From Nostoc sp. MG11 (lineage in GTDB: Bacteria; Cyanobacteriota; Cyanobacteriia; Cyanobacteriales; Nostocaceae), in assembly GCF_014904695.1 (NCBI RefSeq), contig NZ_JACXXN010000007.1, positions 1 through 64,000 of the forward strand: a stretch of DNA of 64,000 nt. The letters run 5' to 3'. The position numbers and the translations under genes are program-made. The notes under the pieces were generated by a model. The model saw nothing but the letters and a program-made list of their open reading frames with translations, was not told the DNA's origin and did not search any database. This document shows positions 47,981-57,990 of this stretch, one piece after another; position 1 is the stretch's first letter; each line of letters starts with the position of its first letter.

Positions 47981-48655
47981 ATGGTCACACAGCTACCATC
48001 TTCCACCCACAAAGGCATTATTTATCCTGACAGCGACGAACAGCCAATGGCAGACAATACCAAGCAGTTTGAGTTAATTGTATGGATTAAAGATAATTTA
48101 GAACTGCTGTTTGCCAACGATCCTAATGTGTTTGTGGCTGGTGATTTACTGTGGTATCCCGTAGAAAATGATAACAAGCTCCGCCAAGCTCCCAACGTAA
48201 TGGTAGTATTTGGTAGACAGAAAGGATACCGAGGTTCTTACCAACAGTGGTTTGAAGATAATATTCCTCCACAAGTGGTTTTTGAAATTTGGTCGCCTGG
48301 AAATCGTCTTTCCAAAATGGCGAAGAAATTTGAGTTTTATGAGCGTTATGGTGTAGAAGAATACTATTTGTATGAACCTGATGTAGTGGACTTGACAGGT
48401 TGGCAACTTCGTAACTTACGACTAGAAGTAATTGACCAAATGGCTGGTTGGGTAAGTCCTAGATTAGGAGTACGCTTCGAGTTGTCTGAAGAAGAACTGC
48501 AAATCTATCGTCCTGATGGCGATCGCTTTCTCACCTATTTGGAACTAGATCAGCAAAGACAGCAAGAACGTCAGCGAGCTGAACAAGCAGAAAGTAAGCT
48601 AGAAGCACTCCGCGCTTTACTTAAAGAACGGGGAATTAATCCAGAGCAATTGTGA
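47981..48655 (+). CDS. Uma2-family (DUF820) putative endonuclease, copy 1
   Basis: A 224-residue PD-(D/E)XK-fold protein from the ATG at 47981 (MVTQLPSS). It shows the Uma2 pattern: FVAGDLLWYPVENDNKLRQAPNVMVVFG, PPQVVFEIWSP and YERYGVEEYYLYEPD. A coiled-coil C-terminus follows (QQRQQERQRAEQAESKLEALR), ending LKERGINPEQL. In this copy the DVMVVFG aspartate of copy 2 is replaced (NVMVVFG), which may affect catalysis. It is a tandem duplicate of the next gene. Confidence 0.85.
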   Translation: MVTQLPSSTHKGIIYPDSDEQPMADNTKQFELIVWIKDNLELLFANDPNVFVAGDLLWYPVENDNKLRQAPNVMVVFGRQKGYRGSYQQWFEDNIPPQVVFEIWSPGNRLSKMAKKFEFYERYGVEEYYLYEPDVVDLTGWQLRNLRLEVIDQMAGWVSPRLGVRFELSEEELQIYRPDGDRFLTYLELDQQRQQERQRAEQAESKLEALRALLKERGINPEQL

Positions 48656-48696
48656 CCGAATTAAATTTACAAGTTGAAGAACCTTCAGTTCGTTAA
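48652..48696 (+). pseudogene. Relic of the rluD-like gene start
   Basis: GTG 48652 overlaps the Uma2 copy 1 stop as GTGA and encodes TELNLQVEE, then PSVR and a stop. The intact rluD-like gene begins the same way after Uma2 copy 2 (TEFNLQVEE). The relic marks the end of the duplicated segment. Confidence 0.85.
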
Positions 48697-48732
48697 AATT
48701 GACAATACATTTGTGAAATTGGATTTATAGCA

Positions 48733-49470
48733 ATGGTCACTCAGCTACCATCTTCCAGCCAAAAAGCCATTGTCTACCCCGAAAGCGATGGACAGCCAAT
48801 GGCAGAAAATACAAAACAGTTTGAGTTGATTGTGCTGATTAAAAAGAACTTGGATCTTTTATTTGCTGATGACCCTAATGTATTCGTTGCCGGCGATTTA
48901 TTTTGGTATCCTGTTCAGGGGGATAACGTCACACGCAGAGCGCCTGATGTCATGGTAGTCTTTGGCAGACCAAAAGCAGACCGAGGTTCTTATCTACAAT
49001 GGCAAGAAGATAATATTCCCCCGCAAGTGGTGTTTGAAATTCTCTCTCCTAGCAATAGTGCTAAAGAGATGATTGCTAAATACAAATTTTACGAACGTTA
49101 TGGGGTAGAAGAATATTACTTATACGATCCAGAGACAGATGAGTTAAGTGGTTGGTTACGTTCTGGTAGTGAACTAGCTGAAATTCCTCAAATGACTGGT
49201 TGGGTAAGTTCCCGTCTTGGTATACGCTTTGAATTGTCAGATAGCGAACTTCAGATTTATCGTCCTGATGGGCAGCGATTTCTGACATATATAGAACTAG
49301 CGCAACAACGGGAACAAGCGCAAGCTCAAGCTGAACAAGAACGCCAACGAGCTGAACAAGAACGCCAACGAGCTGAACAAGAACGCCAACGAGCTGAACA
49401 AGCAGAAAGTGAACTTGAAGCACTCCGCGCTTTACTTAAAGAACGGGGAATTAATCCAGAGCAATTGTGA
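48733..49470 (+). CDS. Uma2-family (DUF820) putative endonuclease, copy 2
   Basis: A 245-residue paralogue of the preceding gene, with the start MVTQLPSSSQKAIVYPESDG aligned to copy 1. It keeps the expected RAPDVMVVFG and PPQVVFEILSP acidic residues of the PD-(D/E)XK site and YGVEEYYLYDPETD. The C-terminal coiled coil is longer, because three 21-bp units (EQERQRA) are repeated. The same ERGINPEQL end follows. The stop overlaps the GTG of the pseudouridine synthase gene as GTGA. Its role in the cell is unknown; the nuclease fold is from family knowledge. Confidence 0.87.
   Translation: MVTQLPSSSQKAIVYPESDGQPMAENTKQFELIVLIKKNLDLLFADDPNVFVAGDLFWYPVQGDNVTRRAPDVMVVFGRPKADRGSYLQWQEDNIPPQVVFEILSPSNSAKEMIAKYKFYERYGVEEYYLYDPETDELSGWLRSGSELAEIPQMTGWVSSRLGIRFELSDSELQIYRPDGQRFLTYIELAQQREQAQAQAEQERQRAEQERQRAEQERQRAEQAESELEALRALLKERGINPEQL
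49333..49395 (+). repeat. Three perfect 21-bp coding repeats
   Basis: Three identical 21-bp units (49333-49353, 49354-49374, 49375-49395), each reading EQERQRA, extend the coiled coil of Uma2 copy 2. Copy 1 has a single diverged unit, so the expansion happened after duplication. Confidence 0.9.
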
Positions 49471-50402
49471 CCGAATTTAATTTACAAGTTGAAGAAAATA
49501 ACAAACGCCTTGATCGCTATCTTTCACAAGAATTACCAGACTTATCGCGTTCCCGCATCCAACAGTTAATTGAACAGGGTAACGTCCAAATTAACGGCAA
49601 AGTCTGCACATCTAAAAAGATTAATGTCAAAATAGGCGATCGCATCACTCTCGAAATACCAGAAGCGCAACCCTTAGAACTGCAAGCAGAAGATATTCCT
49701 TTAGATATTCTCTACGAAGACGACCAATTACTCATTCTTAACAAACCCGCAGGCTTAGTCGTGCATCCCGCACCTGGTCATCCAGACGGTACTCTAGTAA
49801 ACGCCTTATTGGCACACTGCCCCAACTTACCAGGAATTGGGGGAATCCAACGTCCAGGAATTGTCCATCGACTGGATAAGGATACAACGGGGGCGATCGC
49901 GATCGCTAAAACAGATATTGCCTATCAAAGCCTACAAGCACAACTCCAAGCCAAAACCGCCCGGCGAGAATACTTAGGCGTGGTTTACGGTGCGCCAAAA
50001 ACTGAAAGTGGTAGTATAGACCTGCCCATCGGTCGCCATCCACAAGACCGCAAAAAAATGGCTATTATACCCATTGAACAAGGCGGACGATCTGCCGTTA
50101 CTCATTGGCGAGTACTAGAACGCTTGGGTAATTACACATTAATCCACTTCCAATTAGAAACTGGACGTACTCATCAAATTCGCGTCCACAGTGCCAAAAT
50201 CGGTCATCCAATTGTCGGCGACCCAGTTTATAGTTCTGGTCATTCAGTGGGGGTAAATTTGCCCGGTCAAGCACTGCACGCTTGGCGTCTAAAGTTGCAA
50301 CATCCCCTATCTGCGGAGTCGATTGAGGTGACAGCTCCCCCTCCTAGAACATTTACAAAGCTCTTGGAGGTATTACAAAAACGAATTACACTGTCAAACT
50401 AA
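49467..50402 (+). CDS. rluD: RluA/RluD-family ribosomal RNA pseudouridine synthase
   Basis: The 311-residue enzyme has an N-terminal S4 RNA-binding domain (about 8-70; RLDRYLSQELPDLSRSRIQQLI, then VQINGK) and the RluA catalytic domain with VHPAPGHPDGTLVNALL and HRLDKDTTGAI, where the Asp is the catalytic base, plus LETGRTHQIRVH near the end. It isomerises uridines in 23S rRNA. The start is GTG, overlapping the Uma2 stop. The exact RluA/C/D specificity is inferred from the S4-bearing length. Confidence 0.9.
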   Translation: MTEFNLQVEENNKRLDRYLSQELPDLSRSRIQQLIEQGNVQINGKVCTSKKINVKIGDRITLEIPEAQPLELQAEDIPLDILYEDDQLLILNKPAGLVVHPAPGHPDGTLVNALLAHCPNLPGIGGIQRPGIVHRLDKDTTGAIAIAKTDIAYQSLQAQLQAKTARREYLGVVYGAPKTESGSIDLPIGRHPQDRKKMAIIPIEQGGRSAVTHWRVLERLGNYTLIHFQLETGRTHQIRVHSAKIGHPIVGDPVYSSGHSVGVNLPGQALHAWRLKLQHPLSAESIEVTAPPPRTFTKLLEVLQKRITLSN

Positions 50403-50715
50403 GCTGTTGCACAAATAAATTTGCGGTAGTCCTACCCTAAACTACAGAACGCTCCGCGTGCGTAGCCTGCTTCTCCGTAGGAGTATACAGAATTTGGAGA
50501 ATAGCTGCTGAGGCGTCTATGCGACTGGTCATTTGTATTTACAAATGATAAAGAACAAATGACAGTGATGTTCGCTAAACAATTAGCGTGCATCAGACAT
50601 GGGATAGAGTCTGTTTCACTAGTTATACCTAAATGAAACTCCTGCATAACCCAGGACTTATGCACGCTATAAGATAATTGAAAGCGTTAACTAGCCAGAT
50701 GCAGACGAAAAATCG
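50403..50715. other. 313-bp intergenic repeat-like sequence
   Basis: It contains CGTGCGTAGCCTGCTTCTCC and a GGACTTATGCACGC motif (about 50654) close to the terminal repeat of the MITE-like element at 5782-5919. It also has small palindromes around AATGACA/ACAAATGA. It looks like remains of interspersed elements. No gene is supported. Confidence 0.45.
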
Positions 50716-51483
50716 TTACTTAACGCCTGCCAGTTGTCTGTAAGGTACAGACTTTTCGATATCAATGTTGTATGGCGAAATCCGTTGTGGAGGATTGCCA
50801 GTTGCATTGATATCTTGTGCCATACCCAGGAATAGAGATGGATCGCCAGCCTTGGGCTTTTGGTCTTGTGGGGTGTATCTCCGTACTTCTACTTGCCAAA
50901 TGATTTGTGGGAAGCCCAGTTTGGCACGGTGGTAAGCATCGTATCGTGGAGACTTGATGTTGAAAGGTAACTCACCTTCAGCACGGGATGGCAATACTCG
51001 ACGCCGCTGATAGGGAACTGTAGAGTAGCCAAAGTTGCTCAGGTACTCTTCAGTGTTGAGCAATTCATCAACAAAGCCTCTAATACCCTTGGTAGCGACT
51101 ACAATTGACCAGGCAATTTTTTCCCGTTCGTTGTAAACGTCGCGACCGAGAACCTTCTGCACGCAATGTTCAACAAAGCGGTAGTTGCTGTTGAGGTCGT
51201 AGAAGCTTTTCTTAAAGGTATTGGAAAGCAGTAAACCACGAATAAAGTCTCGTACTGTAATCTGTCCATTACGGAGTTGAGACTCTAGGAATGCTTCGCG
51301 ATCGGCTGCAAAGGCATGGAAAAAAATCTGACGATATGCAGCTTCAATCAGATTACCTAGATCTGACGGAGAAAGTAGATTGTCTGTAGAGAAAACCCTG
51401 GGCTGTTCATCACCCGGTACTTCATATGCCGCTACACGCTGGTTTTGACTTGAAGGGTCATATGTTAATAGAGGAAGTGGCAC
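50716..51483 (-). CDS. cpcG: Phycobilisome rod-core linker CpcG
   Basis: Joins phycobilisome rods to the core. The 255-residue protein starts [17 protein letters not shown], the usual CpcG start, and contains a PBS-linker domain (about 35-165; [63 protein letters not shown]). The C-terminal basic region ([17 protein letters not shown]) fits core attachment. It has no C-terminal membrane helix, so it is the ordinary CpcG type and not CpcL. It is the left end of the phycobilisome island and is transcribed alone. Confidence 0.93.
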   Translation of the reverse strand: MPLPLLTYDPSSQNQRVAAYEVPGDEQPRVFSTDNLLSPSDLGNLIEAAYRQIFFHAFAADREAFLESQLRNGQITVRDFIRGLLLSNTFKKSFYDLNSNYRFVEHCVQKVLGRDVYNEREKIAWSIVVATKGIRGFVDELLNTEEYLSNFGYSTVPYQRRRVLPSRAEGELPFNIKSPRYDAYHRAKLGFPQIIWQVEVRRYTPQDQKPKAGDPSLFLGMAQDINATGNPPQRISPYNIDIEKSVPYRQLAGVK

Positions 51484-51954
51484 TCTAAAGCCTCCATGTT
51501 CTTAATTAAAATTAACAACTTTAAATCACATATTAAGGGAGTAGTTGTATCAGAACCTCAGAATTCTGATTAAATTTCACGAAACTTAACCAAGGGTAAG
51601 TTTTCGTAGTAGTAGCGGTTAGTTTAGGGGATTTAGTCCATAGCCTAGTAGTAAAATAACTGTGGCTACTCAGAAAAAAAAGCAAGTTTATACACGCTGA
51701 TTTTGAGATAAAGCTAAGTAATTTAATAAAGGAATCAACGGTCAAACTTATCTAATTGCTAAATTCTCACTGAAGATAACAATAAATTTAGTAATTAACA
51801 ATTAGATAGTTTATCATTAAAAGCTTTATCCATTTTCAGATTAAGAGATTCAGTTTCACTTTTTTGAACTCAAGCAATAATCTTTAACATTGGGGATTCG
51901 GGACTGGGGACTGGGGATTTCTCCCCCTGCTCCCCGCCCCCTGCCCTTTTCCTC
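51484..51954. other. 471-bp region upstream of cpcG
   Basis: It is AT-rich, with a G-rich then C-rich stretch at about 51895-51945 (GGGACTGGGG against CTCCCC). That stretch can fold and may end the cpeS-zincin transcript, or it may be a dispersed repeat. The cpcG promoter must lie near 51484-51600. No gene is seen. Confidence 0.45.
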
Positions 51955-52500
51955 TTATTGACCTATCCAAAATTCCAGAGGATCTATGGTTGAGTTACAG
52001 TAAGGCCAGTTACGCAAAGTTGCTTCCATCCCTGGCTCCCAGTTAGGCGGTTCCAATCCCAGTCCTAAGCATAGGTGAGATAAAATTCTGACAAACTGCT
52101 GGTTATGACCGGAGTCTCCTGCATGAGCATGGGCGTATTCATGGGCAACGATACCTAGCCAGTCTATAGGTGCAATTCGCCCAACGTCTACCAGAATGGT
52201 AATTGGGGTTGTGAATATGTTGCACAACCCGTCTATACCAAAGGATTGAGATATGGGTACTGCAAAAATTTGGATGTGAGGACGATCTTGGGGATGAAAG
52301 CAATCATGACAAGCTTCAAGACAGATCTTAAGCTGAGCATTAATAGCGTCAATGTTATCGCCGATCCAAGTGCAAATAGGGATGCGATCGCGCAGATTAT
52401 TGACCACATCCACCATACCCGGTTGTAGGGCAAGTTCCTGTACCAGACGCAGGTACTCTAGACCACGAGTAAAGGCATCAGTCTGCTTCAGATAATTCAC
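51955..52500 (-). CDS. Zincin-like protein coupled to cpeS
   Basis: A 181-residue protein with a clear HExxH zinc motif, HEYAH at 120-124, followed by GDSGHNQQF, in which H132 is a plausible third ligand. The helix before it, TILVDVGRIAPIDWLGIVAHE, is typical of a zincin active-site helix. The arrangement recalls SprT-like and similar small metalloproteases, but I cannot place it in a named family. The GTG start overlaps the cpeS stop as GTGA, so the two are translated together. A role in handling phycobiliproteins is inferred from position only. Confidence 0.7.
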   Translation of the reverse strand: MNYLKQTDAFTRGLEYLRLVQELALQPGMVDVVNNLRDRIPICTWIGDNIDAINAQLKICLEACHDCFHPQDRPHIQIFAVPISQSFGIDGLCNIFTTPITILVDVGRIAPIDWLGIVAHEYAHAHAGDSGHNQQFVRILSHLCLGLGLEPPNWEPGMEATLRNWPYCNSTIDPLEFWIGQ

Positions 52501-53114
52501 CAGCCCAAAACTGAATAAAACTGTCTTGCTTCCATAACATCCGGTGTTTGTCTGGAGGTTGCTTCTTCTGGATTGGAATCCTCTGAAGAGGTTTCAACGC
52601 GAGCTTCAGTACAAAAAGATGCTGTGCTGAAACCACCAAACCGTTTCACTGTACTGGTTCGCAGTCGGAGATTTGGGCTAGCAAACCAAAACCGCTCAAT
52701 GGAACTCATTGTTTCATATTCGGTTGTCAGCACTAGCCCATCTTGATCATCCATGTGATATTGACCGACTACAGGCACAATTTCTGCGTAACCTCTCTCT
52801 CGGAGTAATCTACCTTGCCTGGGGTTATCAATATCAGGGACGATCGCAAATATAGTTTTACCCTCGTGGTTTTCATCATTATCTCTATCCCAAGCCATTG
52901 TACCCAGCCAACGCACGCGCGAACCACCTACTGACAGACTGGGGTCAATCTGATGATACTGGCATAGTTCAATGATTTCTGGGTGATCCTCAGCCAGAGT
53001 TTCTACCTGAATGTCCGATTCTCCCGTCTCTGAGCGCTTGAAGGCAAGGTGATGAGTCGCTCGTTGCGATTGCCACCTGCCTGCACTTAGCTTAAAAAAT
53101 TCCATCGCGTCCAT
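52497..53114 (-). CDS. cpeS: CpcS/CpeS-family phycobiliprotein bilin lyase
   Basis: S-type lyases attach bilins to the Cys-82-equivalent site of beta subunits. The 205-residue protein has the family start MEFFKLSAGRWQSQRATHHL, then ESDIQVETL, VRWLGTMAWD and ERFWFASPNLRLRTSTVKRFGG, the beta-barrel core with conserved Arg and Trp. The C-terminal 35 residues (EDSNPEEATSRQT) are a polar extension. I use ATG 53114, with AGGAG upstream; a TTG at 53117 is also possible. Near cpeBA it is best called CpeS, attaching phycoerythrobilin. It overlaps the zincin gene. Confidence 0.88.
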   Translation of the reverse strand: MDAMEFFKLSAGRWQSQRATHHLAFKRSETGESDIQVETLAEDHPEIIELCQYHQIDPSLSVGGSRVRWLGTMAWDRDNDENHEGKTIFAIVPDIDNPRQGRLLRERGYAEIVPVVGQYHMDDQDGLVLTTEYETMSSIERFWFASPNLRLRTSTVKRFGGFSTASFCTEARVETSSEDSNPEEATSRQTPDVMEARQFYSVLGW

Positions 53115-53415
53115 CAATCTTCTGACTCCTACTTATTACTCCTGCGGATGATGTTTTACAGATTTTTTCTTTTTAAAGTTATTGGTATATAAACATTCTA
53201 AACATTACAGCGATTAGCGGTTAGCTTTCAAGAAGCCTCCCGACAAAGGGATTAAATCGGTATGTTGCTTACAATTGTAAACTTTTATGGTGGTAATCGC
53301 TCATAGCTTGACAAATTAGACAGTTTAATACCCTGTGATAAACTAGTAGAAATACTGTCTGCACAAACAGTACTAACCAAATACCCTTCGATCTTCTGAA
53401 TCAGAGGAGTGAATC

Positions 53416-53583
53416 ATGGATTTTCCAATCGAACTGACTTTAGAGCAACAGTTCCGTTTACAAAACTTAAAAGACCAAGTAAAAGATTTGAGTCGAGAAG
53501 AGGCTCAAGAATTCTTGCTAGAAGTTTTACGGCAGATGATGGTAAAAGACAATTTGGTCAAGCATTTAATTAAACAAGCTTGA
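53416..53583 (+). CDS. nblA: NblA-family phycobilisome degradation protein
   Basis: A 55-residue protein with the NblA pattern: PIELTLEQQFRLQNLKDQV, then LSREEAQEFLLEVLRQMMVKDN and a short basic tail. NblA binds phycobiliproteins and directs them to Clp protease when nitrogen or other nutrients run out. ATG 53416 follows a GAGGAG ribosome site. It lies between divergent cpeS and cpeB, so a degradation factor sits beside its substrate. It may be a second copy besides a canonical nblA elsewhere. Its residues differ from the textbook NblA I remember, so a specialised role is possible. Confidence 0.87.
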   Translation: MDFPIELTLEQQFRLQNLKDQVKDLSREEAQEFLLEVLRQMMVKDNLVKHLIKQA

Positions 53584-54562
<979 letters not shown>

Positions 54563-54634
54563 CAACTCATAGCTAACGGCTATTAGCCAAGCAAACTGAA
54601 ATCCAAATCCGAGCAAATGCAATCAGGAGTATAA

Positions 54635-55135
<501 letters not shown>

Positions 55136-55181
55136 TGAGAAAGATTGACTAGACGAGCGATCGTCATACTCTAAAACTAGG

Positions 55182-55239
55182 GGACTCTCAGTATATTGCT
55201 TTGCCTAAATTTAAGGTAAGCGATCGACTAAGAGTCCCT
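55182..55239 (+). terminator. Stem downstream of cpeBA
   Basis: GGGACTCT (55182-55189) and AGAGTCCC (55232-55239) can pair at 8 bp across a 42-base loop. It may end or stabilise the cpeBA messenger. The loop is long, so confidence is limited. Confidence 0.5.
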
Positions 55240-55367
55240 CAGTTGTGTCATTAGTTATTAGTCAAGTGTCATGGGTCAAGGGTCAAAGGTGAAGGTACTA
55301 AGAAATTCATATTGGGCGCGGGTCAGATTACTGGGGTACGCTTTACTCATAAGGAAAGAGAACAAAG

Positions 55368-55724
55368 ATGGATTTGAAAGAAACCTTGATGGCGCTTGAA
55401 CAGAAGTTTTGGGAGGCTAGCTCTGCTGCAAATGTTGACTTAATTCGGGGATACCTCACTAACGATGCCCTTACTGTGGGAACTTTTGGCGTATTGAACA
55501 AAGAAACCACCATCGCGGTTAATGAGGGGCAACCACCATTCTTCTTCTGGCGCATTGTCGATGCACCTCGAATTTTACAATTGACGACAGACAGTGCTGT
55601 TGTGATCTACAAAGCTACTGCACAGCGTCAGGGACGCGAACCGTTCACAATAATGATAAGTAGTACCTATGTCAGCTGGGATGGCTCGTGGAAGCTTGCA
55701 TTCCATCATCAGACACCACTCTAG
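55368..55724 (+). CDS. NTF2-fold (DUF4440/SnoaL-like) small protein
   Basis: A 118-residue protein with the NTF2-like layout: an N-terminal helix (LKETLMALEQKFWEASSAANVD), RGYLTNDALTVGTFG, then a curved sheet with AVVIYKATAQRQGRE, TIMISSTYVSWDGSWKLAFHHQTP. This fold serves enzymes and ligand binding. It lies between cpeA and cpeZ on the same strand and could bind a small hydrophobic ligand, but no link with bilins can be shown. The ATG at 55368 has a GGAAAGAG site. Confidence 0.75.
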   Translation: MDLKETLMALEQKFWEASSAANVDLIRGYLTNDALTVGTFGVLNKETTIAVNEGQPPFFFWRIVDAPRILQLTTDSAVVIYKATAQRQGREPFTIMISSTYVSWDGSWKLAFHHQTPL

Positions 55725-55797
55725 GTCAAAGAAGAGAGCTTTCTTAAGCTGTGGTAAGTTTCTAGCCCCGGCAATCTGAAGATATAAAAATAAACCT

Positions 55798-56412
55798 ATG
55801 ACAATAGATTCTTTATTTGAACAATTGAAACATCCCAACCCTAATCTGCGGGAAAGGGCGATGCGGGAATTGGCTGATGTCCGCGATGAAAATACTATTT
55901 CTCGTTTGATGGGTATTTTGGATGACGATGATGTTACCTATCGGCGGGCTGCGGTAAAGGCACTGGGTGCTATTGGGCCAGATGCCGTGCCTTCACTGGT
56001 TGAGTCATTGTTAAACAGTGATAACGCGACTATTCGAGGTAGTTGTGCTAAGGCTCTGGCTCAGGTCGCTGCCAACCATCCAGAAGTTCCCTTCTCCAGT
56101 GATGGTTTACAGGGATTAAAAACAGCGCTTAATGACCCAAATCCTGTTGTTTACATTGCCTCTGTGATGGCGCTGGGCGAAATTGGTTCTCCTGCTTTTG
56201 AAATTTTGGCTGAAGCGCTGAGAACGACGGATAACGTTGCGGTGGCTGTGGCGATTGTGAATGCACTTGGTTCGATGGGTGACATTCGGGGAGTGGAAGT
56301 ACTGATGGCATTAACTAATGATGAATCTGTCGATCCATATATTCGTGAGTCAGCAGTGAGTGCATTGCCGCGATTAGATCAGGTGATTAACTATTCTAAG
56401 AGAGTGAATTAG
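55798..56412 (+). CDS. cpeZ: E/F-type bilin lyase-related protein CpeZ
   Basis: The 204-residue protein is made of HEAT/PBS-lyase repeats: PNPNLRERAMRELADV, DDVTYRRAAVKALGAIGPDAV, NATIRGSCAKALAQVA, NPVVYIASVMALGEIGS, NVAVAVAIVNALGSMGD. Length and neighbours match CpeZ (about 205 residues). From published work on Fremyella, CpeZ helps CpeF/CpeY-type lyases attach phycoerythrobilin and acts partly as a chaperone for PE subunits. It is followed by a decayed HigA gene on the other strand. The symbol rests on size, repeats and position. Confidence 0.85.
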   Translation: MTIDSLFEQLKHPNPNLRERAMRELADVRDENTISRLMGILDDDDVTYRRAAVKALGAIGPDAVPSLVESLLNSDNATIRGSCAKALAQVAANHPEVPFSSDGLQGLKTALNDPNPVVYIASVMALGEIGSPAFEILAEALRTTDNVAVAVAIVNALGSMGDIRGVEVLMALTNDESVDPYIRESAVSALPRLDQVINYSKRVN

Positions 56413-56446
56413 CGATCGCACTACAACAAAATGATTTAATGATGGA

Positions 56447-56628
56447 TTAGATGAACAAGCTGGGCGTCACCTTAAAGTAATCTCCAAGTGCCTTAGCTTG
56501 TGCCTTACACTAATCGACCGCTTGCCGTTCACAACCTCAGACACCACACCACTAGACCCGATGATGCCTACTAAGTTAGCTTGGCGGGTTGTCACTGGCT
56601 AAACAGTTTGGTCAAAAGTAAGAGTCAT
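56447..56628 (-). pseudogene. Decayed HigA-type antitoxin
   Basis: From ATG 56628 the frame reads MTLTFDQTV, a typical HigA start, then TAG. It continues in frame as TRQANLVGIIGSSGVVSEVVNGKRSIS, the Xre-type helix-turn-helix core, then a one-base shift gives KAQAKALGDYFKVTPSLFI and the stop at 56447. The usual central region between the start and TRQA is missing. So this is a deleted, frameshifted relic. No HigB toxin is nearby. Confidence 0.85.
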
Positions 56629-56651
56629 TTCTCCATTTGCCTTTTATCGTC

Positions 56652-57572
56652 TTATTCCCAAATGTCTTCTTCTAAGTGCCTTTCAATTTGAGAAATCGCC
56701 AACTTGATGACTGCTTGAACTCCCGCTTCCTCTTCTTGTGTCAATGCAGCTTGCAGAGGTTCTAAGGCTGCGCGATCGCCTATTTTCATTAATGCCAAAG
56801 CCGCAGCCCTTCGAGTTTCCCAATCAGTATGATCTTTGAGCAAATCAACTAGCTGGGGAACCGCAGGACGATATTTTAGGTTACTCAAGGCAGTTGTCGC
56901 TTCGCATCGCACAGATGAAACCGGATCAGCTAGAGCATTCATCAGGATATCGAACGCTCCCGCTTCTGGATTTTCCTGAGCGATCGCTGCGATTGAACCG
57001 ATCACAGCAGCACGAACTTCAGGCGAATCAGAGTCAACTTCTCGATATACATACTCTTTCGCTTCTGCACCAATAAATGCCAACGCCCATGTCGCCAGAC
57101 CCTTGGAACTTTCGGGATACTCAGTTGATGCTAAAATTTTTAGCAATGCTGGTACAGCAGCTTCACCCGTCCTAGCGAGCGCTCCAACACACGAATTTTT
57201 AACAACTGTATCCTGATCATTTAAGAGGGCATTAACTAAGGTTGGAACTGCTTTTGGATCGGCAATGAGTGTCAAAGTTTTAGCGCTGGCTCTCCGTACA
57301 ACTGGATTTGGGTGATTTGCCACAGCCTCCAGCAACAACGGGGTAACAGGTTTGCCAATTTTACCCAATGCCTCTGCGAAACTCAAGCGTACCATCCCCC
57401 GCGAGTCTCCCAGACTTTCAACCATCCGCTTTAGAATTTGTTGGTCATCAGGGTTGAAGGTGTTCAGGTTTAGTTGCTCACTGACAGCTTCAAGTAAAGC
57501 ATCTGTCTCTGTCTGGGATAGATGTAGCGAACTTCCCTCCGATTGAGTTTCGGAGTTGAGCATGTTACTCAT
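56652..57572 (-). CDS. E/F-type bilin lyase of the CpeU/CpeF type
   Basis: A 306-residue protein of HEAT/PBS-lyase repeats (DSRGMVRLSFAEALGKIGKPV, NPVVRRASAKTLTLIADPKAV, DTVVKNSCVGALARTGEAAV, SSVRCEATTALSNLKYRPAV, WETRRAAALALMKIGDRAAL). Its length matches CpeU and CpeF (MpeV-like). CpeF attaches the doubly linked phycoerythrobilin to CpeB, whose paired cysteines are present here (C51/C62), so an enzyme of this kind is expected. I cannot separate the two from sequence alone. The ATG at 57563 is an alternative start. It is preceded in the operon by a small coiled-coil gene. Confidence 0.82.
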   Translation of the reverse strand: MSNMLNSETQSEGSSLHLSQTETDALLEAVSEQLNLNTFNPDDQQILKRMVESLGDSRGMVRLSFAEALGKIGKPVTPLLLEAVANHPNPVVRRASAKTLTLIADPKAVPTLVNALLNDQDTVVKNSCVGALARTGEAAVPALLKILASTEYPESSKGLATWALAFIGAEAKEYVYREVDSDSPEVRAAVIGSIAAIAQENPEAGAFDILMNALADPVSSVRCEATTALSNLKYRPAVPQLVDLLKDHTDWETRRAAALALMKIGDRAALEPLQAALTQEEEAGVQAVIKLAISQIERHLEEDIWE

Positions 57573-57595
57573 AGCTAAATTATCAAGATGGATTA

Positions 57596-57835
57596 TTAGT
57601 TACTGACCATCAGGCTGGCCTGCTGATTGCGGAGTTCCTCAAGTGCAGAGTCAATCTTAGCAAGCTCAGGCTCCAGTTGCCCCATTAAGCTTACCCTCAT
57701 CACCTTAGCTCGTTTTGCCGCTTCCGTAGTTTCTCTAACCAGACGTTCCCGATATTGCTCCAGTTCTTCAATGACCTCTGCCAGATCTTGAGCGGTTACA
57801 TTATCGGTTGAGATGATTTCTGAAGTTTCGTCCAT
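57596..57835 (-). CDS. Small coiled-coil protein in the phycoerythrin cluster
   Basis: A 79-residue acidic protein dominated by a coiled coil (AQDLAEVIEELEQYRERLVRETTEAAKRAK and LMGQLEPELAKIDSALEELRNQQ). It has no catalytic motif. It lies 23 bp upstream of the CpeU/F-type gene on the same strand, so it is probably co-expressed. It could be a partner or scaffold for the lyase, which is inference from position. I do not know a named family for it. Confidence 0.65.
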   Translation of the reverse strand: MDETSEIISTDNVTAQDLAEVIEELEQYRERLVRETTEAAKRAKVMRVSLMGQLEPELAKIDSALEELRNQQASLMVSN

Positions 57836-57990
57836 ATCTGTTGTTTCCTGAACGCGTATCTATATAATGATTTGTTGTCAGTGTTTAACTGTCAAATGCA
57901 TATATTTTGATCTTCTCAGATCGCGTTACCACTAGTAAACCTTTTTGAAGAAGTAGTCAGCAGAAGACCGCACTGACTCCTCGTGACTCC

